A stretch of 64,000 bases of DNA, taken from contig CAJTOT010000019.1 in assembly GCA_910577935.1 (NCBI GenBank), positions 11,347 to 75,346 of the forward strand. The letters are read 5' to 3'. The notes below the pieces were generated by a model. That model saw only the letters and a list, made by a program, of their open reading frames with translations. It searched no databases and was not told the DNA's origin. The translations under genes were made by a program, and so were the position numbers. Source of the stretch: an uncultured Hungatella sp. GTDB taxonomy: Bacteria > Bacillota > Clostridia > Lachnospirales > Lachnospiraceae. Of the stretch, positions 42,390 through 50,885 are shown piece after piece (the stretch's first letter is position 1; each line of letters starts with the position of its first letter).

Positions 42390-43349
42390 TCAAATCACCC
42401 ATAAAATCCCGCAGCACAAAATCAGCATAAGCCCTGCCGTCCCGTACATGAGAGCGTTGGCTCTGGGGATATCCTCCTTCACCGTCTCCCTCGTCCTGTC
42501 GCCTATGGCAGGCTTCTTGTACAGCTCTCCGAAATACCAGGCGTCCCCCGCCAGCTCCACTCCCAGAGCCCCGGCGCATGCCGCCTCTGTCTGAGCCGAG
42601 TTGGGACTTTTGTGTCTATATCGGTCTCTCAAGAAAATTCTCCAGGCCCCGCGGCCGTCCATGCCCAGAATCCACGCGCTCACCACCATGAGGACGCCGG
42701 CAATCCGGGATGGAACCAGGTTTGCCCAGTCGTCCAGCTTCGCGCTGCAGCGCCCGAACCAGAGATATTTTTCATTCTTGTAACCCACCATGGAATCCAT
42801 GGTGTTCACCGCCTTGTAGAGGAACATGAGAGGCGCCCCTCCCAGGGCCATATAAAAAAGAGGGGCGATAACCCCGTCGGAAGTGTTCTCTGCCACGGTC
42901 TCCACCGCCGCCTTGACAATCCCCTCCTCCGACAAAGGCTCCACGTCCCTTCCCACAATCATGGAAACCGCCTTCCTGGCCTTCTCCACATCCCCTTCCC
43001 TGAAAGCCCGGTACACCTTCATGCTCTCGGTCACGAGGGACCTGGCAGCCAGCATCTGACAGCACATGACGGTTTCCGCTGCCAGATACAGAAATCTGTG
43101 GACTTTTCCTGCCAAAAACAGCACTCCCGAGGAGCAGAGAAAGGTGACTAAAAGCACCTGGACCGTCATCATGGCCCCCGCCGCCTCCTCCCCCCTGTCT
43201 GTCTTCGGATACCGATTCCGCAGCGTCTGTTCCCGGCCGGCGATGAAGGAGCCCATCCACCGGACCGGGTGGGGAAAACCGTGAGGATCCCCCAGAACCA
43301 TATCCAGCAAAAATGCCGCCGCCATCACCGCTGCTCTCTGCCCCATCAT
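42390..43349 (-). CDS. cbiB: Adenosylcobinamide-phosphate synthase
   Basis: 319-residue membrane protein that attaches the aminopropanol (phosphate) linker to cobyric acid. Family blocks: [21 protein letters not shown] near residue 13 as [15 protein letters not shown], then [15 protein letters not shown] near 154 and [15 protein letters not shown] near 182. Several membrane spans. The start overlaps the short CobU-like gene by 4 bases (ATGA), so the two are coupled. Confidence 0.95.
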   Translation of the reverse strand: MMGQRAAVMAAAFLLDMVLGDPHGFPHPVRWMGSFIAGREQTLRNRYPKTDRGEEAAGAMMTVQVLLVTFLCSSGVLFLAGKVHRFLYLAAETVMCCQMLAARSLVTESMKVYRAFREGDVEKARKAVSMIVGRDVEPLSEEGIVKAAVETVAENTSDGVIAPLFYMALGGAPLMFLYKAVNTMDSMVGYKNEKYLWFGRCSAKLDDWANLVPSRIAGVLMVVSAWILGMDGRGAWRIFLRDRYRHKSPNSAQTEAACAGALGVELAGDAWYFGELYKKPAIGDRTRETVKEDIPRANALMYGTAGLMLILCCGILWVI

Positions 43350-43678
43350 TTGATTCTCATCCCGATGCCGCAGACCACCCGGTAGACTTCCTCGGCCTCT
43401 CTCGCCAGATGCTGTCCTGCCAGGCCGATGGCCTCCCGGTATTCCCTGTCCGACCGCTCCACCGGCACCACCCCGGCTCCCACCTCGTCCATGACGATCA
43501 CGGTGCGGGGATTCTTCTCCAGAAATCTCCGGATATATTCATCCACATTCTCCCCGGCCTCCAGCAGCTCCTGGATCTGATTATGGAAAAAATTCACCAC
43601 CCGCAGCTTTTTCTCCGCGGCCAGCTCCTTGGCAAACTCCTTTTTTCCCTGAAATGTTCCGCCTATTACCAGAATCAT
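43346..43678 (-). CDS. Short CobU-like P-loop protein
   Basis: 110 residues starting MILVIGGTFQGKKEFAK. The C-terminal half (IVMDEVGAGVVPVERSDRE then LAGQHLAREAEEVYRVVCGI) closely matches adenosylcobinamide kinase/guanylyltransferase CobU. But the P-loop is GGTFQGKK, with Lys where Ser or Thr normally follows, and the middle segment with the guanylylated His of CobU is deleted. A full CobU is encoded at 44626-45138, so this one may have another role. The start at 43678 has AGGGG before it; an upstream in-frame ATG is less likely. Confidence 0.8.
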   Translation of the reverse strand: MILVIGGTFQGKKEFAKELAAEKKLRVVNFFHNQIQELLEAGENVDEYIRRFLEKNPRTVIVMDEVGAGVVPVERSDREYREAIGLAGQHLAREAEEVYRVVCGIGMRIK

Positions 43679-43767
43679 ACGCGCCCCTTTCTGTCTGTCG
43701 TTACTGTCCATGGGGGGATCTTCCTGCCCCGGCTGCGCCCACAAGAAGCATCAGGCATCCTCCCGAT

Positions 43768-43832
43768 GGGGAAAACCGGGCAAAAACTGTCTTACAAGGG
43801 AACTTGACGCCTGTTTCCGCCCGGTTTTCCCC
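43768..43832. repeat. 14-bp perfect inverted repeat between cobS and the CobU-like gene
   Basis: GGGGAAAACCGGGC (43768-43781) and GCCCGGTTTTCCCC (43819-43832) form a perfect stem with a 37-base loop. It fills much of the 172-base gap. No T-run follows on the minus strand, so it is not a simple terminator. No cobalamin-riboswitch core was found. Confidence 0.65.
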
Positions 43833-43850
43833 GCCCCGCAAACTGTAACC

Positions 43851-44612
43851 TCATATTCTGGCGGCGGCAGCGGCGGCCGCCATCAACACCAGCTCCCCTG
43901 TCTGGAGAAACCAGCCGGCCAGGTCTCCTGTCATTCCGCCGAACTCCTTCACCGCAACCCGGTAATACCACCCGTACAGCGCCGCCGCCGCCGCGCCCAC
44001 GGCAATTCCCGCCTTCCATCCGCCGTAACCTGCCAGAAACAGGAACACCGCGCCTATGTAACCTGCCATGGCACCTGCGACGGTTCCCTTTTTGGCCCCG
44101 GCCGAGAAGGAGGCGGCCGTACCGTCTTTTCTCGCCTTGGGAAAAGCCACCACGGACAGACCGCTCATGGCTCTTGTCAGTATGTACACCGCCCCCATGA
44201 CCGGCAGCTTTTCCCTGGGAAATTCGGAGAAGACAGCCATATATAAGAGCAGGTAGACTCCTGTCCGGATTACCGCGAAGGCTCCGGTGTGGGGGTCCTT
44301 TAATATCTCCAGCTTTTTCTCCCGCTCCCCAAAGGAGGCCCTGGCGTCTGACACGTCGATAAAGCCGTCCATGTGAATCCCTCCTGTCACCAGCAGAGGC
44401 AGAACCGTGCCTCCGGCGCAGTAAAAAAGGGGACCCAGCCCGAGAGCCCGGACAGCTTTTTCAAAACCGTACAGGAGAACTCCCATAACCAGGCCCACCA
44501 GCGGGAAAAAACACATGACATGGCCCATGCGCTCCCTGGTCCACCGGACCTGTGGCATGGGAATCCGGGAGTACATGGAAAAGGCTATGACGAGACTTCC
44601 CAGCAGTTCCAT
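43851..44612 (-). CDS. cobS: Adenosylcobinamide-GDP ribazoletransferase (cobalamin synthase)
   Basis: 253-residue multi-span membrane protein. It joins adenosylcobinamide-GDP to alpha-ribazole (phosphate) to finish cobalamin. Family features: FSMYSRIPMPQVRW near residue 10, LPLLVTGGIHMDGFIDVSDA near 72 as GGIHMDGFIDVSDA, and FPKARKDGTAASF near 155. About six spans. It stands 13 bases after cobU. The GC-rich C-terminus (AAAAAAARI) is normal for the family. Confidence 0.94.
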   Translation of the reverse strand: MELLGSLVIAFSMYSRIPMPQVRWTRERMGHVMCFFPLVGLVMGVLLYGFEKAVRALGLGPLFYCAGGTVLPLLVTGGIHMDGFIDVSDARASFGEREKKLEILKDPHTGAFAVIRTGVYLLLYMAVFSEFPREKLPVMGAVYILTRAMSGLSVVAFPKARKDGTAASFSAGAKKGTVAGAMAGYIGAVFLFLAGYGGWKAGIAVGAAAAALYGWYYRVAVKEFGGMTGDLAGWFLQTGELVLMAAAAAAARI

Positions 44613-44625
44613 CTGTTCTCCTCTG

Positions 44626-45138
44626 CTATCTGACGGCCACAGGGATGCCGTAGACCACCTCGGTCACCCGGTCCGCCGCCCTGGCCAGATTCTTGTTTAC
44701 CTGTCCTAAGACTGCCCTGTAGGCCTCTGTCTGCACTCCATAGAACAAGCCGTCTGAAAAAATGTCGTTTGTTACTATAATAAGGGTTCGCGTCCTATTT
44801 TGCAAGTCCAGAATGTCTTCCGTTACCATCTGGGCCATGTCCTTCCCGCTGTACTTCTGATCGTAGAACACGTTGGTCAGCAGGTTGCCCACACACTCTA
44901 AAAGCACAGAGCACCCCCAGGGGACGAGAAGCCCCCTGACTCTGTCATAGCACTCAACGGTGGCAAAGCCTTTGCCCCGGCGGGCCTTCTGGTGCTTTTC
45001 GATCTTCTCGCGGCATTCCTGGTCCCAGGGCCTCATGGTGGCCACGTAGACACGGCTGCCCTCCGGCTCATCCATCATCAGCTTTTCCGCGTAGCCGGAT
45101 TTGCCGCTTCCGCTCCCGCCGATTATCAGGTGCAGCAT
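44626..45138 (-). CDS. cobU: Adenosylcobinamide kinase/guanylyltransferase
   Basis: 170 residues. It phosphorylates adenosylcobinamide and then adds GMP. Motifs: MLHLIIGGSGSGKSGYAEKL at the N-terminus (Walker A), VATMRPWDQECREKIEKHQ with the guanylylated His near residue 50, LLECVGNLLTN near 80 and LIIVTNDIFSDGLF near 114. In the last motif the usual SNEVG reads TNDIF. The start at 45138 follows a GGGGGAGGGG site; an ATG six codons upstream is possible. It is the first gene of the late-cobalamin run. Confidence 0.92.
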   Translation of the reverse strand: MLHLIIGGSGSGKSGYAEKLMMDEPEGSRVYVATMRPWDQECREKIEKHQKARRGKGFATVECYDRVRGLLVPWGCSVLLECVGNLLTNVFYDQKYSGKDMAQMVTEDILDLQNRTRTLIIVTNDIFSDGLFYGVQTEAYRAVLGQVNKNLARAADRVTEVVYGIPVAVR

Positions 45139-45186
45139 AACCCCTCCCCCTTTCATCCCACTCTGAAGCTTCGCCCTGCCGGCCCC

Positions 45187-46356
45187 TCAGTCTGCCAGCC
45201 GGCTGACCGCCTGCGCCATCACCTTTCTCCCCTCGTCGTCCAGAACCGAGCGGATAGTCACTGCCGGCTCCACCACGGTGATCTGCTTCATGGATTCCAG
45301 CATCCCCTTCATGGCCTTCGCCGCCAATGGAGCCCAGGTTCCGTTTTCCACCAGGGCCACCTTGCGCTTCTGGTAGTTTTTCGACTTAAGGTGCTGCAGA
45401 AAGACCTCCATGCACGGGAACACGCCTCCGTCATAGGTAGCCGCGGCCAGCACCAGCCGGTCATAGAAAAATGCCTTTCTCACCGCCCATGACACGTCGG
45501 TTCTGGCTAAATCCACCACTTCCACATGTTCCTCTCCCTGTCTTTTAAGCATCTCGGCCATCTCTCTCGCCGCAGCCAGGGTGTTGCCGTGGATGGAGGC
45601 CGCCGCCACCAGGACTCCGTGAACCTCCGGCTCATAGCTGCTCCAGGTGTTATATTTCTTTATATAAAAGTCCAGATTTTCCTTGAGAACAGGGCCGTGG
45701 AGAGGGCAGATCGCCTGGATATCCAGCGCCGCCGCCTTTTTTAAGAGAGCCTGCACCTGGACGCCGTATTTTCCCACGATATTCAGGTAATACCTGGCAG
45801 CCTCCCCGGTCCACTCCTCCCCGAGTCCGGAATTCACGCCGAAGGTTCCGAAGCCGTCGGCGGAGAAGAGTATCTTTTCCGTCTGCTCATAGGTCACCAT
45901 GACCTCGGGCCAGTGCACCATGGGGGCCATGAAAAACTCCAGGGTGTGGCGGCCGAGGGAAAGGGTGTCTCCCTCCTTCACGGTGAGCATCCGATTCTCC
46001 AGGTTCATGTGGAAAAACTGCCGTATCATGGGAAATGTCTTGGCGTTGCCCACAATCACCGCCTGGGGGTAAAGCTCCGAGAATCTCGCGATGTTGGCCC
46101 CGTGGTCAGGCTCCATGTGGGACACCACCAGATAGTCCGGCTTTCTCCCGCCGAGGGCCTCCTTCACGTTGTCCAGCCACGCCGCCGCGGCCCTGTTGTC
46201 CACCGTGTCCATAACCGCCGTCTTCTCGTCCAGAATCACATAGGAATTGTAGGTGACTCCGTCGGGAACAGGGTACTGGCTCTCGAACAGGTCCAGATCC
46301 CTGTCTTCCGCTCCCACATATAATATCTCGTCTGTAATAAACTTAGATTTGTCCAT
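45187..46356 (-). CDS. A-type flavodiiron protein (FprA family)
   Basis: 389 residues. It reduces O2 (and possibly NO) to protect anaerobic metabolism. The MBL-like di-iron domain has VVSHMEPDHGAN near residue 79 and further metal ligands in the following 150 residues (MVHWPEVM, FSADGFGTFG, CPLHGPVL). The C-terminal flavodoxin domain (about 250-389) has ASIHGNTLAAAREMAE for FMN. No rubredoxin domain is fused. A GAGGGAGA site precedes the ATG. Genes on both sides are on the same strand, but no functional link is clear. Confidence 0.94.
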   Translation of the reverse strand: MDKSKFITDEILYVGAEDRDLDLFESQYPVPDGVTYNSYVILDEKTAVMDTVDNRAAAAWLDNVKEALGGRKPDYLVVSHMEPDHGANIARFSELYPQAVIVGNAKTFPMIRQFFHMNLENRMLTVKEGDTLSLGRHTLEFFMAPMVHWPEVMVTYEQTEKILFSADGFGTFGVNSGLGEEWTGEAARYYLNIVGKYGVQVQALLKKAAALDIQAICPLHGPVLKENLDFYIKKYNTWSSYEPEVHGVLVAAASIHGNTLAAAREMAEMLKRQGEEHVEVVDLARTDVSWAVRKAFFYDRLVLAAATYDGGVFPCMEVFLQHLKSKNYQKRKVALVENGTWAPLAAKAMKGMLESMKQITVVEPAVTIRSVLDDEGRKVMAQAVSRLAD

Positions 46357-46394
46357 CTCTTTATCTCCCTCTTGCCCATATTTATAGAAAACAC

Positions 46395-48137
46395 TTATGT
46401 CGGGGCAAATTGGCTGTTGTACAGCTGTGCGTAAAATCCGCCATGGGCAAGCAGCTCCTCATGGCTGCCATGCTCGACAATATGCCCGTCCCTCATGACC
46501 AGAATCACGTCCGCCTCCTTGATGGTGGACAGGCGGTGAGCCACGATAAAGCTGGTGCGCCCTTCCATCATCTTGGCAAATGCCTTCTGAATCCGGATCT
46601 CCGTTCTCGTGTCGATGGAAGATGTGGCCTCGTCCAGTATCAGCATCGGCGGAAGACACAGCATGACTCTGGCGATGCACAGAAGCTGCTTCTGCCCCTG
46701 GGACAGATTGCCCCCGTCCTCGGAGATCATGGTATCGTAGCCCTGGGGCATGCGCCGGATAAAACCGTGGGCATGGGCCTCCCTGGCCGCCCGGATAATC
46801 TCCTCCTCGGTGGCATCTGGTTTTCCATATGCGATATTATCACGAATGGAGCCGGATTTCAACCATGTTTCCTGAAGTACCATGCCGTAATTTGCTCTCA
46901 GGCTCCTCCTGGTCATGTGGCGGATATCATTTCCGCTCACCTTGATGCATCCCGAATCCACGTCGTAGAACCGCATCAGCAGGTTGATCACCGTGCTCTT
47001 TCCGCAGCCCGTGGGACCCACGATGGCGATCCTCTGCCCCGGCTTCACCGACAGGTTAAAGTCTTCGATAAGGGAGTTCTCCGGATTATAGGAAAAATAC
47101 ACATGCTCCAGCTCCACACTGCCGTCTGCGCGCTTTAAGTCCACGGCGTCCCGGTCCTCCGGCTTCAATGGCTCCTCGTCGATGAGCTCGAACACTCTGG
47201 CAGCAGAGGCCAGGGCATTCTGAAGCTCCGTGACCACCCCTGATATCTCGTTAAATGGTTTCGTGTACTGGTTGGCGTAGCTCAAAAAACTGGACAGCTT
47301 GCCCACGGACAGCAGGCCGTGGACGGCCGCGTAGGCTCCCGCCACCCCTACGCTGGCGTAGACTAAGCCGTTGACAAAGCGGGTGGAAGGGTTGGTGATG
47401 GAGGAAAAGAAGGTGGCTCTCAGGCTGTATCTGCCCAGCCGCTCATTGATCTCCTCAAAGCTCTTCTGAGCCTCTTCCTCGTGGCCGAAAGCCTGGACGA
47501 TCTTCTGGTTCCCCAGCATCTCGTCGATGAGCCCGGTCAGCTCTCCCCTTGTCTCCGACTGATGCTTGAACATGATGTATGTCTTCTTGGCGATGAAGCT
47601 GGCCACCAGAAGGGACACAGGGGTCACACACACCACCACCAGGGCGATCCAGGCATTGACGTAGAACATGAACCCCAGAGTGCCCACGATGGTCAGCGCT
47701 CCTGTGAACAGCTGGGTAAATCCCATGAGAAGTCCCTCGGAGAACTGGTCGATATCCGCGATAATCCGGCTGATCACATCCCCCGACGGATGGGAGTCCA
47801 CGTATCTGAGAGGCAGCGCCTCCAGATGCTCGAAGGCCTTGGTCCTGATGTCCTTCACCACCCGGTATGTGATCTTGTTGTTGATGTGGTTCATGAGCCA
47901 CTGGGACACGGCGGTGATCAAAATCACCACGGCCATCTTTCTTAAAACCGCCATAAGCCCTGTAAAGTTTACATCCTGCTTCCCTGCAATCAGGTCCACG
48001 CCGTCTCCGATGAGGATAGGCGCGTACAAGGTGGTGATCACCGTCACCGCGGCAAGACACAGGGACAGAAGAACCCCCCATTTGTAGTGGCCTATATAGT
48101 CGAGAATCCTTTTTATAGTCGAACCGTGCTTTTTCAC
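46395..48137 (-). CDS. ABC exporter half-transporter, subunit 2
   Basis: 580 residues: six membrane spans (about 1-310) fused to an ATPase domain. Walker A is GPTGCGKST near residue 370, the Q-loop is LQETWLKSG, the signature is LSQGQKQ near 480 (Q for G at one position), and Walker B is MLILDEATSSID. It overlaps the partner gene by 4 bases (ATGA), typical of heterodimeric multidrug or peptide exporters such as BmrCD or LmrCD. In such pairs one ATPase site is often degenerate; here DEATSSID looks intact. Confidence 0.93.
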   Translation of the reverse strand: MKKHGSTIKRILDYIGHYKWGVLLSLCLAAVTVITTLYAPILIGDGVDLIAGKQDVNFTGLMAVLRKMAVVILITAVSQWLMNHINNKITYRVVKDIRTKAFEHLEALPLRYVDSHPSGDVISRIIADIDQFSEGLLMGFTQLFTGALTIVGTLGFMFYVNAWIALVVVCVTPVSLLVASFIAKKTYIMFKHQSETRGELTGLIDEMLGNQKIVQAFGHEEEAQKSFEEINERLGRYSLRATFFSSITNPSTRFVNGLVYASVGVAGAYAAVHGLLSVGKLSSFLSYANQYTKPFNEISGVVTELQNALASAARVFELIDEEPLKPEDRDAVDLKRADGSVELEHVYFSYNPENSLIEDFNLSVKPGQRIAIVGPTGCGKSTVINLLMRFYDVDSGCIKVSGNDIRHMTRRSLRANYGMVLQETWLKSGSIRDNIAYGKPDATEEEIIRAAREAHAHGFIRRMPQGYDTMISEDGGNLSQGQKQLLCIARVMLCLPPMLILDEATSSIDTRTEIRIQKAFAKMMEGRTSFIVAHRLSTIKEADVILVMRDGHIVEHGSHEELLAHGGFYAQLYNSQFAPT

Positions 48138-49876
48138 TGGCGCACCTCCTCTTCTGACAGCTGGGACAGACAGATCTCCCGGTATACCTCACACTGGTCC
48201 AAAAGCTCCCTGTGGGTTCCCAGGCCCACCAGCTTTCCGTCATCCAGCACCAGGATCTGATCCGCGTTCTTGATGGTGGTAGCCCTCTGGGACACGATGA
48301 ACACGGTCATGTCCCTGGTGTGTTCCCTGATGGCTTTTCTCAAGGCTGCATCGGTGGCGAAGTCCAGGGCCGAAGCGCTGTCGTCCATGATCAGGATCTC
48401 CGGCCGGCGCACCAGGGCCCTGGCTATGGTCAGCCGCTGCCGCTGTCCGCCTGACAGATTCTTTCCGCCCTGCTGTATCATCAGATCCAGCCCCTGCTCC
48501 TTGTCATCCACGAATTCTCTCGCCTGCGCCGTGTCCAGGGCCTCGTACATCTCCTGGTCCGCGGCGTCTTCCTTCCCCCACCGCATATTGTCCCGGAGGC
48601 TGCCCTTGAACAGCACCGCCCTCTGAGGCACCATGCCCACCTTCTGGCGCAGCGCAGAGAGGGAATAGTCCTTCACGTCCCGCCCGTCCACCAGAACCGT
48701 CCCCTGAGTGGCGTCATAGAACCTGGGGATCAGGTTTACCAGGGAGGATTTTCCCGAGCCGGTTCCCCCGATGATGCCGATGGTCTGTCCCTTGAGGGCC
48801 TTGAAGGAAATACCGCTTAAGGAGGGCTCCTTTGCCCCGGCGTAGCAGAAATTCATATCTCTGAATTCCACCTTGACGGCCTCCTCTGCCCCGGCGTCCG
48901 CTGCCCCCTCCAGGGAGCCCCTGTCCGCGATGCTGGTCTGCTGGGCAAAAACCGAGCTGACGCGGTTGGCGCAGGCGAGGGCCTTGGAGATGGTGATAAT
49001 TAAGTTGGCGAGCTTCACCAGCTCCACCAGTATCTGAGACATGTAATTGACCAGAGCCACCACCTCGCCCTGGCTGATGATCCCGTCCTCCACCTGCCAC
49101 GCCCCTGTCCAGATGAGAACGATGATGGCCCCGTTGATGATCACATAGGTGACGGGATTCATCAGGGCGGAAATCTTTCCCACGAACACCTGGAGGCGGA
49201 CCAGGAGGGCGTTCTCCTGGTCAAATCTCTCCGCCTCATCCTTCTGGCGGTTAAATGCCCGCACCACCCGCGCCCCCAGAAGGTTCTCCCTGGTGGCAAG
49301 AAGCACCTGGTCCAGCTGCCGCTGCACTTTCTTGTACAAGGGCATGCTGATGAGCATGACGCCGAAGACCACCACGGAGAGGAGGGGGATGGTCACCACG
49401 AAGATCATGGCCGCCTTAACGTTGATGGTAAAGGCCATGACCATGGCTCCGAACACGATAAAAGGGGAGCGCAGAAACAGCCGCAGCACCAGGTTGATTC
49501 CTGACTGGACCTGATTGATATCGCTGGTCATCCTTGTCACCAGCGTGGATGTTCCTATAGTGTCGATCTCCCTGTAGGACAAGGTGTTGATGTGGCGGAA
49601 CAGATCGTTTCTCACCATGGTCCCGATGCCCACCGCCGCCTTGGCGGAAAAGTACTGGGCCGTCAGAGAGCAGGTAAGCCCCACCACCCCAAGAAGCACA
49701 AGAACGCCTCCCATGCGCAGAATGTATCCCATATCGCCGTTCTTGATTCCCACGTCGATGATCTGAGCCATGACCAGAGGCACAAACAGCTCAAAGCTGG
49801 CTTCCAGCAGCTTGAACAGAGGCCCCAGTATACTTTCCAGCTTGTAGCCTTTAAAGTATTTTAAGAGCTTTCTCAT
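48134..49876 (-). CDS. ABC exporter half-transporter, subunit 1
   Basis: 580 residues with the same plan as its partner: six spans, then the ATPase domain. Walker A GGTGSGKSS near residue 370, signature LSGGQRQRL near 480, Walker B ILIMDDSASALDFATD. The residue after Walker B is Asp (MDDS) instead of the catalytic Glu (DE), so this half likely holds the degenerate ATP site of the heterodimer. It stands first on the mRNA, with GGAGG before the ATG. A LysR regulator gene lies divergently upstream. Confidence 0.93.
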   Translation of the reverse strand: MRKLLKYFKGYKLESILGPLFKLLEASFELFVPLVMAQIIDVGIKNGDMGYILRMGGVLVLLGVVGLTCSLTAQYFSAKAAVGIGTMVRNDLFRHINTLSYREIDTIGTSTLVTRMTSDINQVQSGINLVLRLFLRSPFIVFGAMVMAFTINVKAAMIFVVTIPLLSVVVFGVMLISMPLYKKVQRQLDQVLLATRENLLGARVVRAFNRQKDEAERFDQENALLVRLQVFVGKISALMNPVTYVIINGAIIVLIWTGAWQVEDGIISQGEVVALVNYMSQILVELVKLANLIITISKALACANRVSSVFAQQTSIADRGSLEGAADAGAEEAVKVEFRDMNFCYAGAKEPSLSGISFKALKGQTIGIIGGTGSGKSSLVNLIPRFYDATQGTVLVDGRDVKDYSLSALRQKVGMVPQRAVLFKGSLRDNMRWGKEDAADQEMYEALDTAQAREFVDDKEQGLDLMIQQGGKNLSGGQRQRLTIARALVRRPEILIMDDSASALDFATDAALRKAIREHTRDMTVFIVSQRATTIKNADQILVLDDGKLVGLGTHRELLDQCEVYREICLSQLSEEEVRQ

Positions 49877-49907
49877 ATGGAATCCTCCCTATTTATATTT
49901 TTTCAAA

Positions 49908-49943
49908 ATAATAGCTTGTGCTATTATAGCATTATGGTATAAT
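49908..49943 (+). promoter_or_regulatory. LysR-gene promoter with LysR-type palindrome
   Basis: A perfect palindrome ATAATAGC-TTGT-GCTATTAT (49908-49927) contains the T-N11-A pattern of LysR sites. Rightward promoter: TTGTGC (49916-49921), 16 bases, TATAAT (49938-49943). The palindrome covers the -35 box and lies between the divergent ABC and LysR genes, so self-repression and control of the exporter are likely. Confidence 0.68.
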
Positions 49944-49985
49944 ATGCGCAAGAGATATTCTTACAAAGATTGACAGAGGGTTATT

Positions 49986-50885
49986 ATGAATTCCAGACAA
50001 TTACACTATTTCGCCGCCATTGTGGAGACAGGCAGCTTCACCGCGGCGGCCCAGGCCCTCGGCCTGTCCCAGCCCCCCTTGAGCAAACAGATCATGGCTC
50101 TGGAGGAGGAGCTTGGGGTCTGCCTTCTAACCCGGACCTCCAGGAAGGCGGAGCCCACCCAGGCGGGAGTGTTTCTCTACGAGAGGGCAAAAAGCATTCT
50201 GGCTGTCATGGAGGCCACGGAAAAGCAGCTCCGGGGCTACAAGAACGGGTCCGGCGGCATCCTGCGTCTGGGCACCATCTCCTCCTCCGGCCATATGCTC
50301 ACCGAAGAGTTCTTAAAGGATTTCTGCCGGGAGCACCCCAGTGTCCGTTTTGAGCTGACAGAGGGCAACACCTACCAGCTTCTGGACCACTTAAAAAACG
50401 GCCTCATCGAGTGCGCTATCCTCCGCACCCCCTTCAACAGCGAGGGATTCTGCTGCTGCTGCGGACCCGAGGAGCCCCTGGTTGCCGTGGGAGTGTCCCG
50501 GTATTTCCAGCGCCTTGAGGAGGGGGAGCCTGTCCGCCTCACCGACCTGGTGGGAAAGCCTCTCATCTACTACCGCCGCTTTGATTCCATCATCTCTGCG
50601 GCCTTTGAGCATGTCGGCGCCAAACCGGATATTTTCTGCCGCAACGATGATGCCAGAACCTGTCTTTTGTGGGCCGGCGCCGGGCTGGGGGTGGCTCTGG
50701 TCCCTGAGACCATCTGCAACCTTTCTATCGGGGACACACTGGCCAGGCACCCGGTTCTCTCCGGGGCCACCTCCACCCGGATGGTGGCCGTGTACAAAAA
50801 AAGCGGGTACGTCTCCCCCATCGCCATGGAATTTGTGTCTTATTTTAAGGAGTATATGGGTTGGGAAGAGCAGCCGCCTTCCTGA
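49986..50885 (+). CDS. LysR-family transcriptional regulator
   Basis: 299 residues. N-terminal winged helix-turn-helix (FTAAAQALGLSQPPLSKQIM near residue 17, then EEELGVCLLTRTSRKAEPT). The ligand-binding half starts near residue 90 (GILRLGTISSSGHML). Length is standard. It is divergent from the ABC exporter and has a palindrome in the shared region, so it likely controls itself and the exporter. Its 3' end overlaps the convergent MFS gene by 41 bases. Confidence 0.92.
   Translation: MNSRQLHYFAAIVETGSFTAAAQALGLSQPPLSKQIMALEEELGVCLLTRTSRKAEPTQAGVFLYERAKSILAVMEATEKQLRGYKNGSGGILRLGTISSSGHMLTEEFLKDFCREHPSVRFELTEGNTYQLLDHLKNGLIECAILRTPFNSEGFCCCCGPEEPLVAVGVSRYFQRLEEGEPVRLTDLVGKPLIYYRRFDSIISAAFEHVGAKPDIFCRNDDARTCLLWAGAGLGVALVPETICNLSIGDTLARHPVLSGATSTRMVAVYKKSGYVSPIAMEFVSYFKEYMGWEEQPPS

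Noticed and set aside
43679..43850. Cobalamin riboswitch within the cob genes
   Set aside because: The B12-box consensus was not found; only a perfect inverted repeat is present.
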